NCBI RefSeq assembly: GCF_001545115.1
Contig: NZ_FCNU01000007.1
Coordinates: forward strand, 1-64,000
DNA from: Candidatus Protochlamydia phocaeensis
GTDB taxonomy: Bacteria; Chlamydiota; Chlamydiia; Chlamydiales; Parachlamydiaceae
DNA length: 64,000 nucleotides
Direction: 5' to 3'
The notes beneath the pieces are model-generated. The model did no database searches, was not told the DNA's origin, and saw nothing but the letters and a program-made list of their open reading frames with translations. A program made the position numbers and the translations under genes. Positions 26,711 through 35,618 of the stretch are shown piece after piece. The stretch's first letter is position 1, and each line of letters starts with the position of its first letter.

Positions 26711-27661
26711 ATGTTTGGTATAGAATACGATGTGTGTGATGTCAGTTTAATCTATGACAAATCTAGTGGTTATGAATACTCTTTACCAAGAACTATTTTA
26801 GAAGGTTTCCTGACAGGAAAAGCTTTTGATCATCCTAATTTTTATTCATTGGAAGAATCACGAAATTTACGTGACGACATTAATGAACTGTATCAAAATA
26901 TTTTGTCTAGAAATCCGATTAAAGAAAATATGGCCATTATTACGGCTGGAGCTCCCGGAGCTGGAAAAACTATTAAATTACGTCAAAAGTTAGAAGAAAA
27001 CGCCTCAAAAGGCAGAAATTTTGCCTACATTTGTCCTGATGATGTCTGTCTACAACATCAAACTAGAACTTATAAAGCAGACCTTGAAAAAAGTGAGGGG
27101 TCAAAAGAAGCTCGTCAAGACGCTTATAACAAATGGAGACCGGGGTCAAATGCTTCAACACATTTAATTCTCGCAAACTTGATTCGTGAAAAATATGCGT
27201 TTTACTTTGGAACCACTTCATCTGGCTTTGCTACGAATATTTTTTTTAATTTTCTTAAAAAACAACATTATCAAATTAGATTAATACATATAACAGCTCC
27301 AGATGATATCCGTTGGGAATCTATCAAAGAAAGGGATAAGACTTTTATACAGACAACTGAGCAAGACATAAAAGAGAAAGGACTATTGCTACCTCAGCGC
27401 ATCAATGACACTTTTCTAGCATATGCTGATGAAATTGAGTTTTACTATCGTGATGAAGTTCAACAAGATGCGCAATTAGCCGCTAAGTGGATTAGAAATA
27501 CGGATAACTCTGAAAGCTTAGGTACATTGCAAATCATTTCGATATCTCAATATGATAAGATAAAGATGAATCACAACGCAGCAATAGAAGTATTAAAACG
27601 ACCAGACCTTTCTTGGGAATTAACTGTCGAGAAAAATTCCCAGATTTTTAATAAAATTTAG
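26711..27661 (+). CDS. Zeta-toxin-like P-loop kinase
   Basis: 316 aa from the ATG at 26711, which has a strong AAGGAGG site; an upstream start at 26651 has none. The N-terminal ~75 residues are unrecognised. The P-loop is TAGAPGAGKTIKLRQ (Gly80-Thr87), followed by AYICPDDVCLQ, which resembles the zeta-toxin D-D/E region, and helices rich in charged residues with IHITAPDDIRWESIKERDK. Zeta toxins phosphorylate UDP-N-acetylglucosamine; distant relatives in intracellular bacteria can be effectors. No epsilon-type antitoxin gene is next to it. Family placement is by P-loop context only. Confidence 0.6.
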   Translation: MFGIEYDVCDVSLIYDKSSGYEYSLPRTILEGFLTGKAFDHPNFYSLEESRNLRDDINELYQNILSRNPIKENMAIITAGAPGAGKTIKLRQKLEENASKGRNFAYICPDDVCLQHQTRTYKADLEKSEGSKEARQDAYNKWRPGSNASTHLILANLIREKYAFYFGTTSSGFATNIFFNFLKKQHYQIRLIHITAPDDIRWESIKERDKTFIQTTEQDIKEKGLLLPQRINDTFLAYADEIEFYYRDEVQQDAQLAAKWIRNTDNSESLGTLQIISISQYDKIKMNHNAAIEVLKRPDLSWELTVEKNSQIFNKI

Positions 27662-28010
27662 TTGCTACACATGCATGAGAGGCCGAAAGGCCTCTTGCTA
27701 AGTAATCAATTAAAGCTTTTTTTTCTAAAAACGACTGAAAAAAATTATTGGACTATACTCTCTTACCAAATGAACCCATTTTCAAAAGACAAATTGACAT
27801 CAACTGTAATAAGCGATCAGACCGTCATGCCTTGCGCGCTTTGTATTCTAAGCAATTCATGATAAGACTGATAAAGAGATTTCTCTAACATTATCTCATA
27901 ACGAGAACTCGCTTTAACATTTTTTAATTTGAAAGACCTCATGATTGAGTGAACGAAAGGTCATTAATATTCCTCAGGTTCACTTCTTAATCACAAGAGC
28001 ATGCACTGGG
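27662..28010. other. Intergenic region with terminator
   Basis: Apart from the hairpin at 27678-27695 I see no gene; the short frame read from 27662 lacks any ribosome site. Confidence 0.5.
27678..27695 (+). terminator. GNRA-loop hairpin after the zeta-like gene
   Basis: AGAGGCC, GAAA loop, GGCCTCT, 17 bases after the stop codon. It is a very stable stem; the T-run comes only about 25 bases later, so termination may be Rho-aided or the stem may protect the 3' end. Confidence 0.55.
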
Positions 28011-29099
28011 TCAAAAATTTTGAAGCACATTTGGCATTGAATGCCTAGCAGCATCTGTTTCGCGTTGCCAACCAAACTTTTGGCCCAAGAAAAAAAATCG
28101 TGCATAGGAATTTTTGCTTAGCAGTTTCTCTGCTAAGATGGGCAGCAGAATGCCTAGCAGCACTGAAATCGAGAAAAGTGAAAAATGGTCCGCAATCCCC
28201 ATTTGCTGCAAAATGATACGGCTTCCGGAGGTGAAAAAAGTGTGAAATAAGAAAATGGAATAGGCAAAGTTTCCAATGTAAGCGAGCCATTTGAGCTTGA
28301 GTTGGCCTTTGATGTAAAAGAGACATATCATTCCTGAAAAGCCTTCGATGAGATTTAAACGCCAGGAAATAAAATATTGAAAATCAACTACTTTAAACCA
28401 TGTCAACTGCTGAAATGTAAAGCTCAGCAAAAAGATGAGAAAGAGTGGAAAGATGAGCCGCCGCTGAAAAAAAATAGGGGCAAATCTCTTTAAACCTATG
28501 CCAAGCAAAAAAAATGGAAAGAGATAGAGAAACTTAGTGAAGCTAAAAAGTTCCACATTCAGCGGAAATGAATTGGCTAAAAGCACTGCTACAAAGCAAA
28601 GCGCCCATAGAAAAAATGAGTGCAAAGGGATCCTATTTTCTACGCAACCAATTGCTATTAGCATTAGCATAAGAGCCTGTAAAAACCAAAACTGCGCATA
28701 AGGATAGAAATATATCAACCAAAGACTGCTGAGGCTGGTTGGATGATGGACGTAAGGCACGATGCTGGCGATGATAAATTGTAACGTTCCCACACAAAAG
28801 AAGGGCACTAAGATGCGGCGCCCCTTGCCAACAATAAACTTGTATAACTCCCCTTGTCGCACTGGTTTAAGTGCATAAACGAATCCTGAAATGGTTGTAA
28901 AAAGGGGCAGGCGCAAATATTGCAGGGAAAAATAGGCGAAGTGATAATAGGAGTCATCAGAGATCTTCAATCCATATTCTCGAGAGCCTCCAATGGCGTG
29001 ACCTATCACAACTAAGAGGATTGCTAGTCCTCGCAAGGTTTCAATATTTTCATCTTTTGGTTGCATTCTAAAATTCCATTTCGATTTCAGCCAATGCAC
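28011..29099 (-). CDS. Acyltransferase-3 family membrane protein
   Basis: 362 aa, about ten membrane helices. Begins with the family signature ENIETLRGLAILLVVIGHAIGGS (His about 38 is the catalytic candidate); LRLPLFTTISGFVYALKPVR and GRRILVPFFCVGTLQF follow in the expected positions. Such proteins O-acylate sugars or peptidoglycan-related molecules at the membrane. No glycosyltransferase or polysaccharide operon is nearby, so the substrate stays open. Stand-alone gene. Confidence 0.88.
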   Translation of the reverse strand: MHWLKSKWNFRMQPKDENIETLRGLAILLVVIGHAIGGSREYGLKISDDSYYHFAYFSLQYLRLPLFTTISGFVYALKPVRQGELYKFIVGKGRRILVPFFCVGTLQFIIASIVPYVHHPTSLSSLWLIYFYPYAQFWFLQALMLMLIAIGCVENRIPLHSFFLWALCFVAVLLANSFPLNVELFSFTKFLYLFPFFLLGIGLKRFAPIFFQRRLIFPLFLIFLLSFTFQQLTWFKVVDFQYFISWRLNLIEGFSGMICLFYIKGQLKLKWLAYIGNFAYSIFLFHTFFTSGSRIILQQMGIADHFSLFSISVLLGILLPILAEKLLSKNSYARFFFLGQKFGWQRETDAARHSMPNVLQNF

Positions 29100-29646
29100 A
29101 TCTTCGATATTTTTTTCAAAAAAAAGAACGTAGCAGGAAAGAAAATTTTAGCAAATGCAGATTAGAAAAAAGGGAGAATTAAAAGCCGAAGTCCTTGGAA
29201 TTTTCTTGTAAATCTTGTTAGCGGAAGCGTCGGAAAAGTTTTACAAGTTAGAGGCAGCCCATCATTAGGTCGAATCATGACCTGATAACTGGTACTCCGT
29301 TCTTATTCTTCCTTTTTTGAATGATTGCCATGTTGCTCAATCTCCGCTTTTAAAGTTTAAACGATGAGCAATGATGAGAATTGGATGATGGCTTTTGCTG
29401 GAAAGTGTTGAGATGTTAGGAAGTCAAATTAAAAAGAATGGGGGCGGTTGGACGGGTTCAGAACTTTTGATTGGAGTAAAATTGTACAAACTCTTACTGA
29501 ATATATGGTGAAGATTCCTTGACTGGATGTACCTATTTTACGCTAAAGCAACTGTTAACTGTATTAATGATTGATAAGATTATCAAAAAATTGATGAACA
29601 CTCCCTCGATTTAGCTTGATTGAGGGAGTTAAATCGAAAGATTTTA
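29100..29646. other. Intergenic region with terminator, no gene recognised
   Basis: Short non-coding frames on both strands; the only structure seen is the hairpin next to the cupin gene. Confidence 0.5.
29602..29629 (-). terminator. Hairpin downstream of the cupin gene
   Basis: CTCCCTCGAT and GATTGAGGGAG arms, 18 bases beyond the cupin stop codon; on the minus strand TTTTTT follows about 12 bases after the stem. Confidence 0.5.
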
Positions 29647-30252
29647 TTATTTATCCTTAACTTCTTGTGACAAGCGATCATCAGTTTTAACAGACCAAAA
29701 TGAATTAGATATTTTTTCACTTTCTACTAATCGAATCAAGTTTGTCATATTGTTAACAAAAGAAGATTTCCATTCCTCGAAGCTTGAAGAATAGTTGCCT
29801 GCAGGAGGAATTGATTTTACAAAGTCTTTTAACTCTGTACTCATTGGGCAATTAATTTTTATGTCTATTGCAATGTCATGTGATTCTTCATCTACCTTTT
29901 GGTTGACAGATTGGCTATTTTTGAGTTGAATAATAATAAGTTCCACTGGTTCAGAAGAATTATTTACGCTACGATGCTGTTCATTTTCTGGGTCAGCTTT
30001 TCTAAAAATAGCTTTACCTGTTGGGAATTTTACGTCTGTTGTTCGCCCATCTGCCTCAAGACGAGTAATCGTTCCTCCTTTTAAGGCAATAACTACTTGT
30101 GGATGCATATCACGATGAAGACCAATTTCTTCATGAGGTGCTATTGTTGCTTTGCCTATGCAAATTTGATCATTTTCAAATTGTTGCTCGTATTCTAAAG
30201 CTTGAATTTGGAAGAATCGTGAACACATTAATATGGCTAATACCTTTTTCAT
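29647..30252 (-). CDS. Exported cupin-domain protein
   Basis: 201 aa from the ATG at 30250-30252 (GGAG site; the longer frame to 30330 has none). Signal peptide MKKVLAILMCSRFFQIQA. A single cupin barrel follows: IAPHEEIGLHRDMHPQVVIAL (first motif with His ligands, about residue 45-55), TITRLEADGRTTDVKFPTGK, EQHRSVNNSSEPVELIIIQL (second motif, His about 93). The last ~75 residues are helical with no family. A binding or sensing role for a small molecule is likely; the reaction, if any, is unknown. Confidence 0.75.
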   Translation of the reverse strand: MKKVLAILMCSRFFQIQALEYEQQFENDQICIGKATIAPHEEIGLHRDMHPQVVIALKGGTITRLEADGRTTDVKFPTGKAIFRKADPENEQHRSVNNSSEPVELIIIQLKNSQSVNQKVDEESHDIAIDIKINCPMSTELKDFVKSIPPAGNYSSSFEEWKSSFVNNMTNLIRLVESEKISNSFWSVKTDDRLSQEVKDK

Positions 30253-30521
30253 AAAAACTCCGTCTAGTTTTTCCAATTGATGAGCAGCCGGCCTCGTTGC
30301 ACGAAGATTCTCTTTGGCATATGATATCAAAAATGTGGAAAAAAATCATCTAAAAGCTACTTAAAATTAAGAAATTCATATTATGAAATAATTTAAAACT
30401 TTCCCTATTGCGAATTATCACTTGCAATGCATTACTTTAAAGCACTTTTAATCTCAGTCTTTGCAACTAGAAGCAATTTGTATAAAATGATATAAGTTTT
30501 GGTAAAAGCAATCGAGGATCC

Positions 30522-31568
30522 ATGAGCTCAGCAAACTTGACATCAATTAATCCTGATAAATATATCGATTTTTTGGATCAAATTAAGTCTGATATCCAGC
30601 AAACCCAGCTTAGGACTGCTGTGTCCATTACCAATGAACTTACCCAGCTTTATTGGCGTATCGGTACTGCTCTTTCAAAAAAAGTATCAGAGGAAAAGTG
30701 GGGAAGCAAGATAATTGAAAAATTTGCTAATGATATAAGTTCTTTAATTCCTAATTCTTCCGGATTTTCTCATAGAAATTTAAAATTTATGCGTCAGTTT
30801 GCTGAAAGTTATCCTGATGGTATTAGGGAAACAGCTGTTTCCCAAATTCCATGGGGACATAATATTGTATTACTTCAGAAGCTTAATAATACAAAAGAGC
30901 GGTTGTGGTACGCGGAACAGACGATCGTAAATGGTTGGAGTCGCAATATGCTCGTCAATTGGATTGAATCTGGTCTCTACAACCGCCAAGGAAAAGCAAT
31001 CAATAATTTTAAAAGGACTCTCCCTGAAATTCAGTCTGATTTAGCAGAACAAACCCTTAAAGACCCTTATAATTTTTCATTCCTTTCCTTAGATACAAAA
31101 TATCGAGAACAAGAATTAGAACAAGGGTTAATTGATCATATTCAAAAATTCTTAATGGAATTAGGACAAGGATTTGCCTTTATTGGACGGCAATATAGCT
31201 TAGAAGTTGCGGGTAGGGAATACGCAATTGATCTTTTATTTTATCATTTGAAGCTGCGGTGTTATGTTGTTGTAGAACTCAAAGCAACCGATTTTGATCC
31301 AAGAGATGCTGGACAAATGAGCTTCTATCTTTCTGCTGTTGATGATCTGCTCCGCCACCCAGAAGATCGCCCAACAATTGGAATGATTTTATGTAAAACT
31401 AAGGATAAAATCGTTGTAGAGTATGCTCTTCGAGATAACTACAAGCCAATTGGAGTAGCAAGTTATGAAACCAAAATCATGGAATCTTTACCTGATAACT
31501 TAAAAGGTAGCCTACCAACAGTTGAAGACATTGAAGCAGAGTTCTCGCCTAATGAATTAGAACAATAG
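30522..31568 (+). CDS. DUF1016/YhcG-family nuclease (PDDEXK), intact copy
   Basis: 348 aa. N-terminal DUF1016_N helical domain (VSITNELTQLYWRIGTALSK, FSHRNLKFMRQFAESY, QIPWGHNIVLLQKL, WYAEQTIVNGWSRNMLVNWI) and a C-terminal PD-(D/E)XK-like nuclease domain (FIGRQYSLEVAGREYAIDLL, then CYVVVELKATDF with the E-x-K). Family members are linked to DNA repair and mobile elements. Ribosome site GAGG. First gene of the element that ends at the serine recombinase; two further copies (42032, 57138) and a relic (12676) exist in the window. Confidence 0.9.
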   Translation: MSSANLTSINPDKYIDFLDQIKSDIQQTQLRTAVSITNELTQLYWRIGTALSKKVSEEKWGSKIIEKFANDISSLIPNSSGFSHRNLKFMRQFAESYPDGIRETAVSQIPWGHNIVLLQKLNNTKERLWYAEQTIVNGWSRNMLVNWIESGLYNRQGKAINNFKRTLPEIQSDLAEQTLKDPYNFSFLSLDTKYREQELEQGLIDHIQKFLMELGQGFAFIGRQYSLEVAGREYAIDLLFYHLKLRCYVVVELKATDFDPRDAGQMSFYLSAVDDLLRHPEDRPTIGMILCKTKDKIVVEYALRDNYKPIGVASYETKIMESLPDNLKGSLPTVEDIEAEFSPNELEQ

Positions 31569-31590
31569 CTCAAATAATAAATAAAGATTT

Positions 31591-32739
31591 ATGAAAGATG
31601 TAAGTGAACTTCTCGCTAAGCACCTAAAGAGGTTAGAAGCCCCTTTTTCTCGAGAATGGCTAGCCGATTTTTCTGCTTTTATGCAGTTCATGCAAACAAA
31701 TTCCTTTAACATTCAAATTCTTGAATCGATAAAAAAAGAGAAGGAAGAAGCCCATGCCTCTTTAACTTGTAATTTAAAGAGACTTTTCGAAGATGGCAAG
31801 AAATGCTTTAAAGAGATTCAAATCAAGATAGAGGCAACCAATCATTCTAGTAACCAAATTTCCAATCTTTTGAAATCAAAAGTTAATTCCAAAGATTTGA
31901 CCAATCCTTTTTTCGAATTAGAATCGCTTTATTACGAATATTATAAAGCCTTCGCTTCTCTCTTGAGAAACCTTGCTGAAGATGACCTGAACATATTCAT
32001 TTCAAAATATTGCCTATTAAGCTGCATGAAATTGCAAGGAGAGGTTCATGTAAACGTCGACTTGTCTTTTTCACCTTACCTTCAAAAATGTCAGCAAGAG
32101 ATTGAAATTCTTTCTGGACAGCGCACAAATTCTATGTGGGGCAAGTGGGATGTATTGTTAAAATGGGCCGAGTGGACAAAGAATGGTGTTGCACCAACTA
32201 ATGATGCTTTTGAGCGCAATTTATCTCATTTATTTGTTGGTCTAAAAATACCAGAAACCGTTCAAAGCTTTGGACTCTTCCTTTTAGAGCGACTCGCCAA
32301 TGTAAAGAGGAGTATCAATATTCATGAAGAGGTCAGCTTAAAAGCGTTGGAACTTTTCCTTGATAAGCAAGAGCAGTATTGGATTATTGTCCATAAAGGT
32401 GGGGAAAATTTGGATAAAGAACCATTTTTTATCAAAAAGCTTCAGCGCTTCACGCGTTCTTACAAGCTCTTAAAGTTGCTATTAGGTGCCGAGCCTTACT
32501 CAATTATTGACTTTCCAACCCTTTCGCATACTTTAGGAGAATTAGAACTTAAGAAGGAATTAAAAAAAGTCTTTTTTCCTACAGATAAATTTGCAGGCTC
32601 ACTGGTTCAACTTGGCGACCTTAATGTTGAAATTGACCCAGCTAAACTCTTAGGACATCTCATAAGTATCAAGAAGACAAAAAAGCATCTTCCTTCCTTT
32701 AATTGGGGCGATTACTTCAGCTCCACTTCTCTTCATTAA
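31591..32739 (+). CDS. Hypothetical protein following the DUF1016 gene
   Basis: 382 aa, no family recognised. Mostly helical, with a coiled-coil-like stretch at about 45-100 (ESIKKEKEEAHASLTCNLKR) and acidic/hydrophobic alternation afterwards (MWGKWDVLLKWAEWTKNG near 190). The central FLLERLANVKRSI and FIKKLQRFTRSYKLLKLLLG segments are superficially like accessory subunits of polyester synthases (PhaE-type), but I do not trust that. Starts 22 bases after the DUF1016 stop. In the element at 56-58 kb the gene after DUF1016 is a different unknown protein. Confidence 0.65.
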   Translation: MKDVSELLAKHLKRLEAPFSREWLADFSAFMQFMQTNSFNIQILESIKKEKEEAHASLTCNLKRLFEDGKKCFKEIQIKIEATNHSSNQISNLLKSKVNSKDLTNPFFELESLYYEYYKAFASLLRNLAEDDLNIFISKYCLLSCMKLQGEVHVNVDLSFSPYLQKCQQEIEILSGQRTNSMWGKWDVLLKWAEWTKNGVAPTNDAFERNLSHLFVGLKIPETVQSFGLFLLERLANVKRSINIHEEVSLKALELFLDKQEQYWIIVHKGGENLDKEPFFIKKLQRFTRSYKLLKLLLGAEPYSIIDFPTLSHTLGELELKKELKKVFFPTDKFAGSLVQLGDLNVEIDPAKLLGHLISIKKTKKHLPSFNWGDYFSSTSLH

Positions 32740-32741
32740 AA

Positions 32742-32825
32742 TTTCCGACATTTTTCCGACAAAAACATAGGCTTTTTAGAACCTTTCCCTAGGAATTCTT
32801 TTTCGGGGTTCCGACACTTTCCGCC
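32742..32825. repeat. Short TTCCGACA repeats upstream of the SpoVG/DUF927 genes
   Basis: TTTCCGACA at 32742-32750 and 32753-32761, TTCCGACA at 32809-32816 and a degenerate TTTCCGCC at 32818-32825. The copies share orientation, and the first two are spaced 11 bp (about one helical turn). They could be repressor sites or small iterons. Confidence 0.5.
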
Positions 32826-32864
32826 TTTTTCTATTTTACCCAAGCCTTGACGTAGACTGTGGGC

Positions 32865-33041
32865 ATGAAAGACAGCAATTTTAATGCCCACATTCAATTG
32901 AAAAAAGATTTGCCTACTGAGCAACCAGCAGAAGCATCTTCTAATCGTTTGGGAGCATTTTTTAATTTGCTTCTTCAAATAGACAAGCGTAACCATTCGG
33001 AGCGTTATGAGCATTACAAAAGTGGAGCTTCTCCCGATTAA
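32865..33041 (+). CDS. Small hypothetical protein upstream of the SpoVG-like gene
   Basis: 58 aa (a GTG two codons earlier is possible). Contains NRLGAFFNLLLQIDKRNHSERY, a helical stretch resembling small proteins encoded next to replication genes of integrative elements. The stop overlaps the start of the SpoVG-like gene by 35 bases, so translation may be coupled. No SD at the start; moderate trust. Confidence 0.5.
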   Translation: MKDSNFNAHIQLKKDLPTEQPAEASSNRLGAFFNLLLQIDKRNHSERYEHYKSGASPD

Positions 33042-33270
33042 GCCACAAAATGGCTTGATTGCCTTTGCCTCTGTGGAGATAGACAACCAATTCTATATCA
33101 GCTCAATTGGCGTCCATAAAAGACGCGATGGAACAGGCTATCGCATTACTTACCCAACAAGAAAAGTGGGAGAGCAAAATGTGGCCATTTTTCATCCAAC
33201 CACTCTTTCTCTTAGCAAGGAGATTGAGAAAGCTATTTGCCATAAAGCCGAGGAGGTCATGGGTCTATGA
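33007..33270 (+). CDS. SpoVG-family DNA-binding protein
   Basis: 87 aa. Fits SpoVG along its length: MSITKVELLPI, IAFASVEIDNQFYISSIGVH and GYRITYPTRKVGEQNVAIFHP align with the conserved VTDVRLR, AIASITLDxEFVVHDIRV and MPSKR...DIAHP segments of SpoVG. SpoVG proteins bind nucleic acid and modulate expression; phage and element versions precede replication genes. GGAG 5 bases before the ATG. Followed after 33 bases by the DUF927 gene. Confidence 0.75.
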   Translation: MSITKVELLPIKPQNGLIAFASVEIDNQFYISSIGVHKRRDGTGYRITYPTRKVGEQNVAIFHPTTLSLSKEIEKAICHKAEEVMGL

Positions 33271-33303
33271 AATTTCAAAAAAATGTAACAGAAAGGTGAA
33301 CTT

Positions 33304-34998
33304 ATGAGTGATGAACTCTCTTATCCTCTTGCTGATGGCTTTGAAATTAATCAAGCAGGCGTCTGGTTTTCCAAGGGCAATGCAAAGATTTTTGTATGCT
33401 CCCCTCTTTATGTGCTCGCTTATGCAAGAGATGAGCGCAATGAAAATTATGCTAAGCTATTAAAATTCTCTGATCCAGATGGCAAGTCACATCATTGGCT
33501 GATGCCGCAAGAGCTTTTAGCAGCCGATGGCAGTGAAATTCGGAAAATGCTTCTTTCTAAAGGGCTCAAGCTTGGAGAAGATCGCCAAGCAAAAGAATTT
33601 CTTACCCGTTATCTTTTATCCTGCAATCCTACTGAACGAGTAAGAACCATTGATCGCACCGGCTGGCATGGACAATCTTACGTTTTGCCAGAAGGTCCAA
33701 TAGGAAAACAGATGGGAGAAAAAGTGCTGTTTTTAGGACCCTCCATTGGACAGCCGATCTTTCATTCTATCGGAACACTAGAAGATTGGCAAAAACGAAT
33801 AGCAGCTCATTGTATTGGCAATTCTCGCTTGATCTTTTCGCTAAGTGCCGCTTTTGCGGGTCCGCTCCTTGGTATTTGCCACGAAGAAAATGGCGGCTTT
33901 CATTTAAGAGGAGCAAGCAGCACGGGTAAAACAACCTCTCTTTATATCGCCGCTTCTTTATTTGGTGGAAAAGATTATATCCAAAGATGGCGAGCAACAG
34001 CCAATGGCTTAGAGGCGACGGCAAAAATGTATAATGACCTCCTCTTGCCACTCGATGAAATGGGTGAAATTAACCCCAAAGATGCCGGCGAGGTTGCTTA
34101 CATGCTTGGTAATGGAACGGGTAAAGCGCGGGCAGATAGAGGTGGAGGTGCCAAAGATAAAGCTAAGTTTCGCTGCCTCTTTCTCTCTACTGGTGAAGTA
34201 AGCCTAGCTCAACATATGCTTGAAGATGGCAAGCGAGCCAAAGCTGGACAAGAGACGCGTATCGCTGACATTCCAGCTGATGTTGGATCTTTTGGGGTAT
34301 TTGAAACTCTTCATAATTTTTTTGATGGTGCTACATTTGCTAATGCAATGATGGAAGCTGCAAGAGAATGCCACGGAGTTGCTGGCCGCGAATATATCAT
34401 GCATCTATCCGATGACTTTGAACTCGTTAAAACAGCTGTTGATGCCACAATTGACGGCTTTATAGACACCTATGTCCCAAAAGGCTCTTGTGGTCAAGTC
34501 AAACGCGTGGGTCGTCGCTTTGGCCTGGTCGCTGCAGGCGGCGAGCTTGCCACCTATTTTGGTATTACCAAATGGGAAAATGGTACGGCCGTTAAAGCTG
34601 TCGGGCAATGTTTTACTGATTGGCTTGAAAACCGAGGAGATGACCAGAATTTAGAAGAAAGAAAAATGCTCTCAAAGATTCAGCTTTTTTTTGAAATGCA
34701 TGGAGACAGCCGCTTCTCTTCTTGGTATGGAGAGCCAGATAGTAAGACCTACAACCGAGCAGGGTTCAAAAAAGTAGAAGGTGATCGAATGGAATATTAT
34801 GTCCTAGAAGAGGTGTTTAAAAATGAAATTTGCCAAGGGCTAGATTGGAAGCAAGCGGCTAAACTTCTTATTAGAAAAGGCTACCTCAAACCATCGACCG
34901 ACGGCAAATCGACACGCACGGAAAGCCCACCAGGCGTTGGACGAATCAGATGTTATCGCTTTGAAAAGATCCCAGTTGGCAAAGAAGAAGTCATCTAA
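33304..34998 (+). CDS. DUF927-family helicase-like ATPase, copy 1
   Basis: 564 aa. N-terminal ~100 residues describe a substrate-like fold seen in the paralogue (GVWFSKGNAKIFVCSPLYVL). DUF927 core: GWHGQSYVLPEG, AAFAGPLLGICHEENGGFHL, Walker A GASSTGKTTSLYIAASLFGG (about 200), Walker B LLLPLDEMGEI (about 255) and LFLSTGEVSLAQHMLEDGKR, then arginine-rich GQETRIADIPAD. It probably acts in replication or mobilisation of the element. The C-terminal ~70 residues (RAGFKKVEGDRMEYYVLEE) form a winged-helix-like tail. AAAGGTGA ribosome site. Confidence 0.88.
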   Translation: MSDELSYPLADGFEINQAGVWFSKGNAKIFVCSPLYVLAYARDERNENYAKLLKFSDPDGKSHHWLMPQELLAADGSEIRKMLLSKGLKLGEDRQAKEFLTRYLLSCNPTERVRTIDRTGWHGQSYVLPEGPIGKQMGEKVLFLGPSIGQPIFHSIGTLEDWQKRIAAHCIGNSRLIFSLSAAFAGPLLGICHEENGGFHLRGASSTGKTTSLYIAASLFGGKDYIQRWRATANGLEATAKMYNDLLLPLDEMGEINPKDAGEVAYMLGNGTGKARADRGGGAKDKAKFRCLFLSTGEVSLAQHMLEDGKRAKAGQETRIADIPADVGSFGVFETLHNFFDGATFANAMMEAARECHGVAGREYIMHLSDDFELVKTAVDATIDGFIDTYVPKGSCGQVKRVGRRFGLVAAGGELATYFGITKWENGTAVKAVGQCFTDWLENRGDDQNLEERKMLSKIQLFFEMHGDSRFSSWYGEPDSKTYNRAGFKKVEGDRMEYYVLEEVFKNEICQGLDWKQAAKLLIRKGYLKPSTDGKSTRTESPPGVGRIRCYRFEKIPVGKEEVI

Positions 34999-35016
34999 AA
35001 TTTTTTAAGTGAGATA

Positions 35017-35055
35017 GGTGAGAATGTGAGATCTCACTTTCTCACAATTCTCACC
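35017..35055. terminator. Large hairpin between the DUF927 and GPxTxxGK genes
   Basis: GGTGAGAAT (35017-35025) pairs with ATTCTCACC (35047-35055), with an inner GTGAG/CTCAC pair around the palindrome GTGAGATCTCAC. An equivalent GTGAG-rich hairpin sits at 54015-54065 in the same place in the other element, so it may attenuate or process the transcript. Confidence 0.6.
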
Positions 35056-35072
35056 ATTAAAAAGGAGATACC

Positions 35073-35582
35073 ATGGCAACACAAAGACAAATTGAGGCCA
35101 ATCGCCAAAATGCGAAGCACTCAACAGGCCCTATTACTGAAGAAGGTAAAACAATTGTCTCACAAAATGCCGTTAAACACGGCGTCTTTAGTAAGCAAAT
35201 TCTTCTAGAAAGTGAATCCGACGTAGAGTTTGAATCCTTGAAAGCTGAGTTCTATCAACAATTTCAACCTCAAGGCTTTTTAGAAAAATTATTTTGGGAG
35301 CGCACGTTAGTCGCGGCTTGGAGATTATCGAGAATTACTCAGCTTGAATCCATGCTCATGAATTATGCCGTTAAAAAATCTTATCTCGGCAAAGGTCTTA
35401 TCGAAGTACTAGATGGACGGCGGGGTGATGAGCTTACGCTTTTGTCTCGCTATGAAACCTCTTTGGAGAGAGTTCTTTTTAGGTCTTTAAGCGAATTAAA
35501 AGCTCTTCAGTCTGCAAGGAAAATTGGCTTTGTTTCGCAAAAAGATAATGAAGAAGTTAAGGAACTTATCAAAGAAAACTGA
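35073..35582 (+). CDS. 'GPxTxxGK' element protein, copy 1
   Basis: 169 aa. The N-terminus RQIEANRQNAKHSTGPITEE and GKTIVSQNAVKHGVFS is a widespread conserved module (NRxNAxxSTGPxTxxGK...NAxKHG), function unknown, common in mobile elements and near recombinases. The rest is helical (LEKLFWERTLVAAWRLSRIT, LSRYETSLERVLFRSLSELK). AAGGAG ribosome site. Paralogue at 53126 and a relic at 40527. Lies 36 bases before the serine recombinase gene. Confidence 0.8.
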   Translation: MATQRQIEANRQNAKHSTGPITEEGKTIVSQNAVKHGVFSKQILLESESDVEFESLKAEFYQQFQPQGFLEKLFWERTLVAAWRLSRITQLESMLMNYAVKKSYLGKGLIEVLDGRRGDELTLLSRYETSLERVLFRSLSELKALQSARKIGFVSQKDNEEVKELIKEN

Positions 35583-35618
35583 TAGGATACTTGGCAAAAA
35601 TGTAATAAAGGTTTAACC

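Noticed and set aside
31591-32739. PHA synthase accessory (PhaE-like) annotation for the 382-aa protein
   Set aside because: Only vague similarity of a Trp-rich helical stretch; context is a mobile element and no polyester gene is nearby.
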